Below the pieces are notes generated by a model, which was given only the letters and a program-made list of their open reading frames with translations, ran no database searches and had not been told where the DNA came from. This document shows, piece by piece, positions 6,148 through 14,375 of a stretch of 14,662 nucleotides of DNA (positions are counted from its first letter, which is position 1; every line of letters starts with the position of its first letter). The DNA comes from Prolixibacteraceae bacterium. GTDB taxonomy: Bacteria > Bacteroidota > Bacteroidia > Bacteroidales > Prolixibacteraceae. The stretch covers positions 1-14,662 of the forward strand of contig DMSQ01000009.1 of NCBI GenBank assembly GCA_003457135.1, given 5' to 3'. Both the position numbers and the translations under genes were made by a program.

Positions 6148-6348
6148 TTAATGTTTCTTCGGCTTCTTCGGAGCTTGAATAACAGGTTTACCATTAGAAT
6201 TAATTTTAGCCGAACTATCAACAGGGCTCATGAGCAACATCATCGTAGTTGCTGTAAACGCGGCATATTTACCCACTTTATTGATGGCTTCTTTTCGGCT
6301 GATTTTATTCTCCCGGCTGTATTTCAGCAAATTATTATCTTTTTCCAT
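6148..6348 (-). CDS. Small peptide with twin-arginine-like/leader-like motif; candidate peptide precursor
   Basis: The 66-residue product begins MEKDNNLLKYSRENKISRKE. It has a short hydrophobic segment ('KYAAFTATTMMLLMSPV', ~27-43) and a basic, Pro/Lys-rich tail ending 'VIQAPKKPKKH'. The 'SRKEAINKVGKYAAFTA…MM' pattern looks like a conserved leader, somewhat like a Tat-type signal but with SRK for SRR. I recall similar small proteins near PqqD/HprK/nucleotidyltransferase loci in Bacteroidota but cannot confirm it. The ATG at 6348 lies 37 bp after the surface-protein stop, so co-transcription is possible. The HprK-like kinase starts about 515 bp further on, past the repeats. Either a modified-peptide precursor or a small exported protein would fit. 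That it is a real gene is likely; its function is not known. Confidence 0.6.
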   Translation of the reverse strand: MEKDNNLLKYSRENKISRKEAINKVGKYAAFTATTMMLLMSPVDSSAKINSNGKPVIQAPKKPKKH

Positions 6349-6385
6349 AACTGTAAATATCTTTTGGTTTATAATTTCTCAAAAA

Positions 6386-9300
6386 TTAGTTTTTTATGGC
6401 AATCAATTTAAGCGTCTGGTTACAATTTTTTCCTTCAATCCTCAACAAATAAATTTTTTGGCTTAAACCTGAGGCTGTAATTTCGTTGCGGTTCGTCTTT
6501 TCAAGGATGTATTCGCCCACTTTACGCCCGCTGATATCGAACAACTGTGCTTTGGCGCCGGTTTCAACCTTGCCGTTAATTATAATCCGGTCGTTCACCA
6601 TGCTGGCGGTGTATTTTGCCGTGGGTTGTATTTTCGGAGCTGCTAAAGCCATATCGCCACCCATCGAGAGGTAAAAACGCCCGATGCCTGTGGTGTTTTT
6701 GTCTAGAGTTACGGTGTAGTTGTCGGTTTCGCTTTTTAAAGGAGTTTTAACATTCAGTAATTTATCTTCGATGATTGGATAAATCCCAATTGGAAGGATT
6801 ACTCCTGAAGCTTTGAAAGCCAGCTCACCACCTTCGGGCAAATCAACTCCTACCGGAACTGACAATTGGCTGTACTGATGATCGGGCAGGCACTGGATGG
6901 CAAAATCCACCAAATTGCCACCACCCACCAGATGAGTGTAAACCTGAAAATGATCGGAAGCCAGCAGACCGGCATCGTAAGTGACATCTAATCCGGTAGT
7001 CATTGCTTCGTTAAAGGCCACCACCGTGCTGCGGGTTTGTCCATTGCTTTCGGCCAGCAGAGTAATGCCAGGCCAGGACATTTCGGCTGATTTAAGGCTA
7101 AGTCCAGTTTCATGGATCTGCATAGCCTTGTTAAAAGTAACTTGGCCACCAGCATTAACATTGATTAGAAAACCCTGGCCAGCCTGTATATTATCTGCAA
7201 TTGAGGTATTAGAACCACCTGGTGGAGTATAACCACTATTTCCAATCACTTTATAAAATTGTTCTGTCCCATTATATGTTGCATCTTCATTCCAGACATA
7301 AATTGCAGCGTAAGAATCTGAAAGTTTCAATGAATTAACATCAAGAAAACCACTTGTTCCGGTAACTTTTATTGCCGAAGTATAAGGATTACCCACCGCA
7401 TTCCAACCATTATCGGTGCTGGTAGTAACTGTCGGGGTAACATCACCATTGTTTAGCGGACCGGTGAATTTAATAAGCCCATCTGATGTCGGTTTCAAAC
7501 TTATTAAATAACCCTGGCCCGGAATTAAAAAACCAGGAAGATTTGCCGAACTTGATGATTGATAACTAAATAACCAATCATTTACTGACTCTGAATAGGT
7601 AGCAAAATCGTAAAGATTTGGAGATACAGTAACATCAACATGAATTTTATTAGCATTTGTTGTACTATTAAAACCAGTTGCATTAACCGGAGCCGAGGTA
7701 ATGTACCAGCGGCTATAAGTGGTGCCAGTATGATCCATGTAGCGGTTGTAAATAACATCGCCAGTGTTTGTGCCGTTAACGATCAGTGAACCGGAATTGG
7801 TGGCATCTGAATTTATTGCCAATAATCCGTTGGTGATCAAATTCCCGTTTACCGTTACAGCAGTGCCGGCAGCAATGGTTTTTGTGCCAGAACCTGAGAT
7901 TGTTAGATTATAGTAGTCACCAGAGGTAACTGGTTGCGCAGATAAGCGATTATACTCAACAGAACCGGCAGAACCTAAATTTGTTGCCCAACTGCCGCCA
8001 ATTTGTGTGGATAATGATCCGTTTGTAACAGGACCTAATCCGTTTGGATCTAATGATTTTATCAATCCTAAAGTCCCCATTGTTAATGTTGAGGTACCGG
8101 ATTCGCCGGTTCGGATTTCACCATTTGCGTCAGAGAAATCGAGCGTTCCATTAACAACAATAGATGCTCCACCTGGTAAAGTCATCGTTCTTGTACTTTC
8201 ATCAAGTGTAACTCCATCATCTATAGTAACTAAACTATTAATAATTGTTGCTTCACTCATTGTTTTTGTACCGCTGCCGCTTAATGTTAAATTTTGTATG
8301 GTTCCTGGCAAACCGGTTCCCAAACTTTGATTACCACTACCATTATAAATGTAAGTTGCTCCGGTACTAAGCGTTCTTGTTCCAGAATTTCGTAAGTTAC
8401 CTTGAGTTGAACCAGAGATAATACCATCAGCAGAACCAATTTCGAGAGTTGCACCTGAAGATAAGGTAAATTTACCTGCGCCACCAATGTAATTTTCTCC
8501 TGTAATTGTTAATTTGCCTGAATTTGTAAAAGTAGAGGACTTCTGAGAATTGTTTAATAAACTAACTGTGCCATTGACTGTTAAAGTACCAGAATTAGTA
8601 AATGTTAAATTATTATTATCAGCTTGTATTCTAAGAGTGCCATCAATTGTTCCGGTTGCAGTTGCAGCCAAAGAAATCGTAACACCAGTATTAACATTTA
8701 TAGTTCCACACTGCAATGTTTTTCCTGAGGCAATTGTAAATAATCCATTAATTGTAACTGAAGTATTCGCAGAAAAAATACAATTTCCATCAATTGACAG
8801 GTTTGTCAATGTTATGGTTGGAACATTTGTAATATTTCCAGATTGATCAGATGAAATAGTTACATTATCACCTGCCGCTGGAACCCCGGATGGATTCCAG
8901 TTTTCAGCGATTGCCCAGGACCCTCCGTTTGAAGGAACCCAGGTTTTGGTTGCCATTGTTGTGATTTCACTTCCGTTTACTGTATAAGTTCCTCCATTCT
9001 GTACTATTCCGGAGTCTGGGGCTTTTGCAGTTCCTGTTAAATCTAAAGCCCCACCGGTGTTTATTTTTATTAATCCATTATCAATGGTTAAAGAGTTGTT
9101 CACCACAACAGCGCCTTTGCCGTTCAAATGAATTTCAGCCGATTTGCCGTTTCCTTTGTTTACCGTGAGTGAAGTAAACGCGGTGGCCGAACTTCCACTG
9201 ATAGTCGAATTATTGTCACTGTCAAAAGTGACCGTTCCGCTGTTTTGGGTAAACGTACCATTGTTTGTCCAGTCACCTGAAACAGTCAGGCTTCCTTCTG

Positions 9301-9595
9301 AATCTATCGTTAATGAACCCGAAACATCAATGGTTAAGGAATTGCAAACTGCAGCAGTGGTTATTACAGGTTTGCTGGTCGTATTTGGAATGGTTACATC
9401 GTCGGAACTGGTTGGAACACCAGTGGGAGACCAATTGGTATCAACATGCCAGCGGATACCGTTGGTGCCATTTGCCCCGGTCCATGATTTAGGCGCTGCC
9501 CATCCATGCATTCCTATCAGGGCAATAAAAATAAAAGTCAGGCAAATAGCATTAAACGGTGAGGATTTGGCGTGGAAGAAGGAAAATTTTCTCAT
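6386..9595 (-). CDS. Large T9SS-exported beta-repeat surface protein
   Basis: This 1069-residue protein has an N-terminal signal peptide (hydrophobic 'AICLTFIFIALIGM', likely cleaved near A34). The mature start carries two W-x-x-x-x-N-W-x-P-x-G-V-P-x-x-x-D-D/N-V-T-I motifs (~47-70 and ~226-249), typical of exported beta-helical adhesin-like proteins. A long Ser/Thr/Gly/Asn-rich stretch of short beta repeats follows, with SGSGTKT occurring twice. Then come Bacteroidota surface motifs such as 'NGWNAVGNPYTSAI' and 'GQGYLIS'. The last ~75 residues ('QLFDISGRKVGEYIL…IYLLRIEGKN…LKLIAIKN') form a type A T9SS C-terminal sorting domain. It is therefore expected to be exported by PorU-type machinery and attached to or released from the surface. 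No enzymatic motif was found; an adhesive or matrix role is inferred. It begins 103 bp after the kinase gene. Confidence 0.85.
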   Translation of the reverse strand: MRKFSFFHAKSSPFNAICLTFIFIALIGMHGWAAPKSWTGANGTNGIRWHVDTNWSPTGVPTSSDDVTIPNTTSKPVITTAAVCNSLTIDVSGSLTIDSEGSLTVSGDWTNNGTFTQNSGTVTFDSDNNSTISGSSATAFTSLTVNKGNGKSAEIHLNGKGAVVVNNSLTIDNGLIKINTGGALDLTGTAKAPDSGIVQNGGTYTVNGSEITTMATKTWVPSNGGSWAIAENWNPSGVPAAGDNVTISSDQSGNITNVPTITLTNLSIDGNCIFSANTSVTINGLFTIASGKTLQCGTINVNTGVTISLAATATGTIDGTLRIQADNNNLTFTNSGTLTVNGTVSLLNNSQKSSTFTNSGKLTITGENYIGGAGKFTLSSGATLEIGSADGIISGSTQGNLRNSGTRTLSTGATYIYNGSGNQSLGTGLPGTIQNLTLSGSGTKTMSEATIINSLVTIDDGVTLDESTRTMTLPGGASIVVNGTLDFSDANGEIRTGESGTSTLTMGTLGLIKSLDPNGLGPVTNGSLSTQIGGSWATNLGSAGSVEYNRLSAQPVTSGDYYNLTISGSGTKTIAAGTAVTVNGNLITNGLLAINSDATNSGSLIVNGTNTGDVIYNRYMDHTGTTYSRWYITSAPVNATGFNSTTNANKIHVDVTVSPNLYDFATYSESVNDWLFSYQSSSSANLPGFLIPGQGYLISLKPTSDGLIKFTGPLNNGDVTPTVTTSTDNGWNAVGNPYTSAIKVTGTSGFLDVNSLKLSDSYAAIYVWNEDATYNGTEQFYKVIGNSGYTPPGGSNTSIADNIQAGQGFLINVNAGGQVTFNKAMQIHETGLSLKSAEMSWPGITLLAESNGQTRSTVVAFNEAMTTGLDVTYDAGLLASDHFQVYTHLVGGGNLVDFAIQCLPDHQYSQLSVPVGVDLPEGGELAFKASGVILPIGIYPIIEDKLLNVKTPLKSETDNYTVTLDKNTTGIGRFYLSMGGDMALAAPKIQPTAKYTASMVNDRIIINGKVETGAKAQLFDISGRKVGEYILEKTNRNEITASGLSQKIYLLRIEGKNCNQTLKLIAIKN

Positions 9596-9622
9596 AAGTC
9601 AGAATTTAAATGTCTTTGGTAT

Positions 9623-9654
9623 TAAAATTAAAACACTTAAATGACAGATTCAAT
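9623..9654 (-). promoter_or_regulatory. Candidate promoter of the surface-protein gene
   Basis: On the minus strand ATTG (9654-9651) is followed after 20 nt by TAATTTTA (9630-9623). This is close to the Bacteroidetes TTTG-N19/21-TAnnTTTG consensus (one mismatch in each box) and leaves a short leader of about 20 nt before the ATG at 9595. It would let this gene be expressed apart from the upstream kinase gene. Confidence 0.4.
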
Positions 9655-9666
9655 AAGTAATTTCCG

Positions 9667-9691
9667 CCCCCCCAACTTATTTTAATAAGTT
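9667..9691. terminator. AT-rich palindrome just after the tyrosine kinase gene
   Basis: AACTTATT (9674-9681) and AATAAGTT (9684-9691) form a perfect 8-bp inverted repeat with a 2-nt centre, 5 bp past the stop of the kinase gene. On the minus strand it is followed by a run of seven G (9673-9667), not by U residues, so it is not a standard intrinsic terminator. It could be a weak terminator or a protein-binding site. Confidence 0.25.
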
Positions 9692-9696
9692 ATTTA

Positions 9697-12099
9697 CTAC
9701 GCCCCGTCTTTCACTTTCTTTTTCCGGCGTGTTTTCTTTTCAAGTTCTTCGTCGGTATAATAGGTCTTTTTATAAGCTTCGTACTGGTAATATTTGTAAT
9801 AGCTTTTACCGAATGAATTGGCTTTAATATCGTTCACTATAATACCAATGTTGGCCACCTTTTTAGTGTCGTCGTACTGGTTGATCAGTTCGAGTTGATG
9901 CTTGTGCGATAACCCGAACCGTAAGATAAAAATATTAAGATCGGACAGCCGGCCCGCGATAATTCCATCGGTCACCAAAGCGACAGGGGCATTATCGAGA
10001 ATAATATAGTCGAATTTTCTACGGGCCAGTTCGATCAGGTTTTTCATAACCGGTTTACTCAGGATTTCGGACGGATTTGGCGGAATTGGTCCGGAGGGCA
10101 TTACCCACATGTTATCAACCTCTGTCGGAAAAATAACCTGTTCAAAAGTGTCGTATCCGATGAGATAGGTACTCAGGCCTTTTTTGTTTTCGATATTAAA
10201 TATTTTATGCAGCTTTGGTTTACGCATATCGGCTCCGATGAGGAGTACCTTGTTGTTGTTCATGGCCAGAATGGTGCCCAGGTTGATCGTGATGTATGAT
10301 TTTCCTTCACCGGGATTGGTCGAGTGGATGGATATCACTTTTGACTGAGGGTTGGTGAGCATAAACTCAAGGTTGGTGCGTAAATCGCGGAACGATTCGG
10401 CAATGTTTGATTTGGGATTCCCGAAAACAGTCAATTCCGACCCGAAGGTACTGTGCATGATATTTCCAAGGATGGGGAGTTGGGTATGGTTTTCAACATC
10501 TTCCTGATTAAGGATACGGTTATCGAAAAAGTTAATGAGCAGAATGATTGCTGACGGAATGGCCAGGCCCAGGAACAAACCCAGGAATAATATTATTTTG
10601 CCCGACAGGCTTATTGATTTGGCGGCTTCGGGATCGGCAGATTCAATAATCTGAACGTCAGAAATGCTTGAAGCCAGGGCGATGTTTGTTTCGGCCCGTT
10701 TTTGCAGCAGGAAAGTATAAATTTCGTTGGTTAGGTTATACTGCCGTTGAATATTGATCATTTGCTGTTCTTTGGCAGGTAGTTTATTGAGCTGAAAATT
10801 AATCCTGTCCTGCCTGTCTTTGAGGCTGTTTATTGATTTAGTGGCGTTCGCTATCAAATTCCGGAGGTTTTCGTTGAGCCGGTTACGGTTTTGGGCCAAT
10901 TCTTTATCAAGCAACACGAGCGTTGGGTTATTGGGCTTGGCCGAAAAAGAAATAATCTGCCGGCGATTGTATAATTCGCCCATTTTCATTACCAGCATAT
11001 TCAACGAGGCATCCTGAATTCCCACCACCGATGGTGATACAATTTTAGTCAGGTCGCCCGATTCTTCAAGGTAGGAAAGAACATCCTGAAAATAATCGAG
11101 CTGTATCTGGCTTTTAGCCCTTTCAGATTCAATTTCTTTCAGGTTATTCATTACCAGATTTCCTTCGGCGCCCAGGTCAATGATCGTGTTTTTTGATCGG
11201 AACGCGGTAAATTTGTCGCCGGCAATGTCGAGCGAATCGGAAATTCCGGAAAGCTGGGCATTAATAAATTCGAGAGAGCGGCGCTGTGCTTCGTTCTGGA
11301 GGTTTATTTTCTGGGCAATGTAAACTTCAATCAATTCATTCAGGAAATCGCTCTCTTTACCTGGCTCTTCACCGGAAATAGAGCAAACAACGATATCGCT
11401 GAACTCATCCTTCAACGTCGCGTTGAGCCGGTCCTGGTAATCTCGTGTGGTTTGTTTCAGGTCGTTAAACACGAAATAGTACTGTTCGCCGCTGGAGTCG
11501 AAGTTGGTTACCTTTTTAAGGAGGGTGAAATTAAAATACTCATTTTTGAAGGGGAGCCCAAATTCACCCCTGTTCTCGAATTTGACATCCATTTTTTCTC
11601 CCTTGAAATTTAATTTTCCATCAACCGACACCGTATAAAAATTGTCGGTTTGCGGAGTGATGAATATTTTTATCCCGGCCGGGTTGATAAAGTTCCGGGG
11701 TTCCTGCACATCATAAGGTTCGCTTTTATAAACGCCATTCCATCGAAAAATATTCTTTTTGTACCAACTTGTACGCCAGTTGAGTCTTAACAGGGTTTCT
11801 TTTATGGTATATGACGATTTAAGTATCTCGATCTGGTTATTGATTTTTGTATAGCCTTGTTCAAGGCCAACATCAAACAACTCTTTCATATTAAATCCTT
11901 TCGATTCTTCGGGAATCAGTATAGTGCTGCTTATTGAAAAAACCGGCTTTTTGAATTGCAAATATGCGTATGCCCCACCCAGTCCGAGCGCTCCAAACAG
12001 CAATAACCAATACCAATGTCCCAGCAATTGATACATTATTTTTTTATAATTGAGCGTTTCTTCCTGTTGTATTAAATCGTTTTTACTATCAAATTTCAT
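9697..12099 (-). CDS. Wzz/Wzc-type polysaccharide co-polymerase with tyrosine autokinase domain
   Basis: From the ATG at 12099 the product has 800 residues; an upstream ATG at 12138 would add 13 atypical residues. Order: cytoplasmic N-tail, TM1 (~29-47), periplasmic Wzz region with long coiled coil (~250-445), GNVR-like segment (~442-472), TM2 (~502-525), and a cytoplasmic BY-kinase domain. The latter shows Walker A 'STNPGEGKS' (593-601), Walker A' 'VLLIGADMRKP' (618-628), and Walker B 'DYIILDNAPV' (697-706). The tail has eight tyrosines within 'SYYKYYQYEAYKKTYY' (766-781), the autophosphorylation cluster, then a basic end. Such proteins set chain length and control export of capsule or exopolysaccharide. 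In Walker A' the usual first Asp is Gly; the second Asp (624) is kept. No glycosyltransferase genes lie in the window. Confidence 0.9.
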   Translation of the reverse strand: MKFDSKNDLIQQEETLNYKKIMYQLLGHWYWLLLFGALGLGGAYAYLQFKKPVFSISSTILIPEESKGFNMKELFDVGLEQGYTKINNQIEILKSSYTIKETLLRLNWRTSWYKKNIFRWNGVYKSEPYDVQEPRNFINPAGIKIFITPQTDNFYTVSVDGKLNFKGEKMDVKFENRGEFGLPFKNEYFNFTLLKKVTNFDSSGEQYYFVFNDLKQTTRDYQDRLNATLKDEFSDIVVCSISGEEPGKESDFLNELIEVYIAQKINLQNEAQRRSLEFINAQLSGISDSLDIAGDKFTAFRSKNTIIDLGAEGNLVMNNLKEIESERAKSQIQLDYFQDVLSYLEESGDLTKIVSPSVVGIQDASLNMLVMKMGELYNRRQIISFSAKPNNPTLVLLDKELAQNRNRLNENLRNLIANATKSINSLKDRQDRINFQLNKLPAKEQQMINIQRQYNLTNEIYTFLLQKRAETNIALASSISDVQIIESADPEAAKSISLSGKIILFLGLFLGLAIPSAIILLINFFDNRILNQEDVENHTQLPILGNIMHSTFGSELTVFGNPKSNIAESFRDLRTNLEFMLTNPQSKVISIHSTNPGEGKSYITINLGTILAMNNNKVLLIGADMRKPKLHKIFNIENKKGLSTYLIGYDTFEQVIFPTEVDNMWVMPSGPIPPNPSEILSKPVMKNLIELARRKFDYIILDNAPVALVTDGIIAGRLSDLNIFILRFGLSHKHQLELINQYDDTKKVANIGIIVNDIKANSFGKSYYKYYQYEAYKKTYYTDEELEKKTRRKKKVKDGA

Positions 12100-12683
12100 A
12101 ATGCAGTTTTTTAAAGTAAGGAAATTATCTTTCAGCACCAGAGGTGCGACATATTTGTAGAAAGAAAAAAATAAATGAGGAAAATCGTCCGCGAGATTAA
12201 GCTGAACAGAACTTTTGTCTTTTTGCGGACGAAACCGAATTGATGTTAAAATTTGAAGTTACATTAAAGTGAGTGCTGAACAATTCAACCAAGAATTCAT
12301 GCCAACATGAATATCATGTGATCCGATTTTCTTGTGAAATTGATAAAAGATAGGTCTGAAGCTTGAGCAAAGAGTACAGTAAATCCTACTGTTACCCACA
12401 TATTTTGTGCAATAACACTAATTGTTGAAGTCCTGAGGTGAAATAATAATAACCAAAATCGGCTTTTTTAATGCCTGACAAAAAATAAAATCTCATTTCT
12501 TCATTTCTAATTTAATCCTTCTATTTCGAATTATTTTTAATCTTACAAATGTCTTTTAAGTTCATTATCTGCAAGATAGTTGTAATATATTTGATATTCT
12601 TTGAATTTATTATCAAATGTAAAAGTTTATATTCACAAAAAAAAATAAATTATTGAACCCCATGTTATCCATAATCATTCTAA
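12100..12683. other. Gene-free gap and leader upstream of the tyrosine kinase gene
   Basis: About 585 bp carry no credible gene on either strand. Close to the kinase start are a small hairpin (GCACC 12135-12139 with GGTGC 12143-12147) and an 8-bp inverted repeat TCGTCCGC/GCGGACGA (12185-12192 and 12225-12232) around a 32-nt spacer. A TACATTTG box read on the minus strand (12621-12614) has a TTTG only about 14 nt upstream, so it is a poor promoter candidate. The rest is AT-rich. No obvious terminator for the histidine kinase gene is seen. Confidence 0.5.
12185..12232. repeat. 8-bp inverted repeat in the leader of the tyrosine kinase gene
   Basis: TCGTCCGC (12185-12192) and GCGGACGA (12225-12232) are perfectly complementary across 32 nt, 86 bp before the kinase ATG. 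The GC-rich arms stand out against AT-rich surroundings. It could be a leader RNA stem or a dimeric operator. The sequence alone does not decide. Confidence 0.4.
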
Positions 12684-14375
12684 TTAGTTTGATTTCCTTT
12701 TCACCGGCAAACTAAAATAAAAGGAGCTCCCTCTTGCTTTTCCGGTTGTCGGGTTTTCCTCCTGATGGCCATCATGATCGCTTTCGACCCAAATTTGTCC
12801 CCCCTGTTTCTCTATAAATTCTTTTGCAAGTATAAGGCCCAATCCGGTACTGGGTTCGCCGTCTGTTCCTACCGAGCTGACTTTTTCATCAATCCGGAAG
12901 AGTCGGGCGATATTCTCTTTGGAAATTCCAACGCCGGTATCACGTACCGAAACCTCAATCATATCGTTGCTAACGGTCTTTGACCGGATGGTAACTTTCC
13001 CGTTGGCTGGTGTGAACTTGACCGCATTGCTCAGAAGATTGCGAACGACAGAATTGATCATCTTTTCATCGGCAAAAACGTATTGATTTTCAGGAACTTC
13101 GCTTTGAACCGTTATCTTTTTTTGTACTGCCCTCGAATTTATTTGTTCCATATTTTCGGAAACTATTTTTGACAGGGAAAGCTCTTGTGGTGAAAAGTTT
13201 AAAGAACCATCTTGCAACAGCGCCCAGTCGAGTAGATTATTTAAAAGTTTATAAAGGTTTTCTGCCGAACGTTTCAATATGCCCGAAAACTCTCTAAATT
13301 CTTCCGGGCTGTATTCATTATTTTCGTCGGCCAATAATTCCGAAATACCCAGAAAGCCAGAGAATGGGCTTTTCAGATCGTGCGCAATGATGGAGAAGAA
13401 TTTGTCTTTCTCGGCAATGAGCCTCACCAGTTCGGCATTGGTTTCTTTCAGGATTGAGTCTTTTTTCATGTCCTCGCTGATATCCCTTGAAATTCCAACG
13501 GTGGCATACCGTTCTCCTTTTTCATTAACTATTTGTGCCACTGAAAGTGAGATTGGAAATTCGCTTCCATCTTTCCGCTTGTTCAGCACTTCGCCATGCC
13601 AGCTTCTTTTTTCGGATAAGGCAGAAAAAAGATCAGCAATTACTTCCGGTGGGTTATTTTCTGAACGTATCAGTTCGAATGGTTTACCAATAAGCTCCTT
13701 TTCACGATAACCATAAGTTTTGCAAAACGAATCGTTTATAAAAATGAATTTTGAATCTTTATCGGCGATAGCTATACAATCGGCAGTGTATTTAATGGCC
13801 TGGACAAGCATATCTTTTTGTTCTTCGGCGCGCTTCTGTTCACTAATATCGGAAATTATCACGCGGTTTTCATATTTTCCTTCTTTTTTCCAGGAAAGAA
13901 CCGTTATAATATGAGCCCAGAATAAAGTATTGCCATTCCTTTTTAACTGAAGATCGAACTGCTGCCTTTCTCCGGAAGTAATCAACTGGTTGTGTTTTAA
14001 ATAATAGGTATCCTGGTCCGCGTTGCAGATAAAGCGGTAGAATAGTTTATTTTCCAATTTCTTTCGTTCTACACCAAGCATTTTTGCTGCTGTTAAGTTG
14101 GCCTGGCAAATTATTCCGGATTCGGTCAGGGTAAGGTAACCGACAGGCGCAAGGTCGTACAAGTCGAAGTATTTTTCGCGCGATTCGTCAAGTTCCTGCT
14201 TGGCCAGTTGCAATTCCTCGTTTTGCAACTCAAGTTCAATCTGGTGAACTTCAAGTTCATGAATCAGCCGTTGAGGGTCGCGCTGATCTAATTCTTTAAC
14301 AACCTGCACATATTGGTGCCACTTTTCTTCAGCAATTTTTCTGAGTTCAGCTTTGGGATCATTTGAGGATGCCAT
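12684..14375 (-). CDS. Soluble PAS-PAS sensor histidine kinase
   Basis: The 563-residue kinase has no signal peptide or membrane segment, so it is cytoplasmic. Order: helical N-terminus with 'LIHELEVHQIELELQNEEL' (~37-55), a hallmark linker of this kinase class; PAS 1 (~65-180, 'YDLAPVGYLTLTESGII'); PAS 2 (~186-303, 'GYREKELIGKPFELI…RKDGSEFPISLSV'); HisKA with H-box 'FFSIIAHDLKSPF' (phospho-acceptor His332); HATPase with N-box 'NSVVRNLLSNAVKFT' (441-455), G1 'DTGVGIS' (479-485), and G2 'STGLGLILA' (509-517), ending 'GSSFYFSLPV'. It should autophosphorylate in response to a small-molecule or redox cue sensed by PAS; the ligand cannot be read from sequence. No response regulator is next to it in the window. 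All catalytic boxes are intact. Confidence 0.92.
   Translation of the reverse strand: MASSNDPKAELRKIAEEKWHQYVQVVKELDQRDPQRLIHELEVHQIELELQNEELQLAKQELDESREKYFDLYDLAPVGYLTLTESGIICQANLTAAKMLGVERKKLENKLFYRFICNADQDTYYLKHNQLITSGERQQFDLQLKRNGNTLFWAHIITVLSWKKEGKYENRVIISDISEQKRAEEQKDMLVQAIKYTADCIAIADKDSKFIFINDSFCKTYGYREKELIGKPFELIRSENNPPEVIADLFSALSEKRSWHGEVLNKRKDGSEFPISLSVAQIVNEKGERYATVGISRDISEDMKKDSILKETNAELVRLIAEKDKFFSIIAHDLKSPFSGFLGISELLADENNEYSPEEFREFSGILKRSAENLYKLLNNLLDWALLQDGSLNFSPQELSLSKIVSENMEQINSRAVQKKITVQSEVPENQYVFADEKMINSVVRNLLSNAVKFTPANGKVTIRSKTVSNDMIEVSVRDTGVGISKENIARLFRIDEKVSSVGTDGEPSTGLGLILAKEFIEKQGGQIWVESDHDGHQEENPTTGKARGSSFYFSLPVKRKSN

Noticed and set aside
5762..6221. Overlapping frames of about 100 residues on both strands
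   Set aside because: They lie inside the palindromic repeat cluster and on top of the small peptide gene; their residues mirror the repeat units.
8007..9644. Long plus-strand frames (up to 166 residues) opposite the T9SS gene
   Set aside because: They are antisense to a low-complexity Ser/Thr/Gly-rich repeat gene, which lacks stops on the other strand by composition; Val/Pro-rich shadow products with no motifs.
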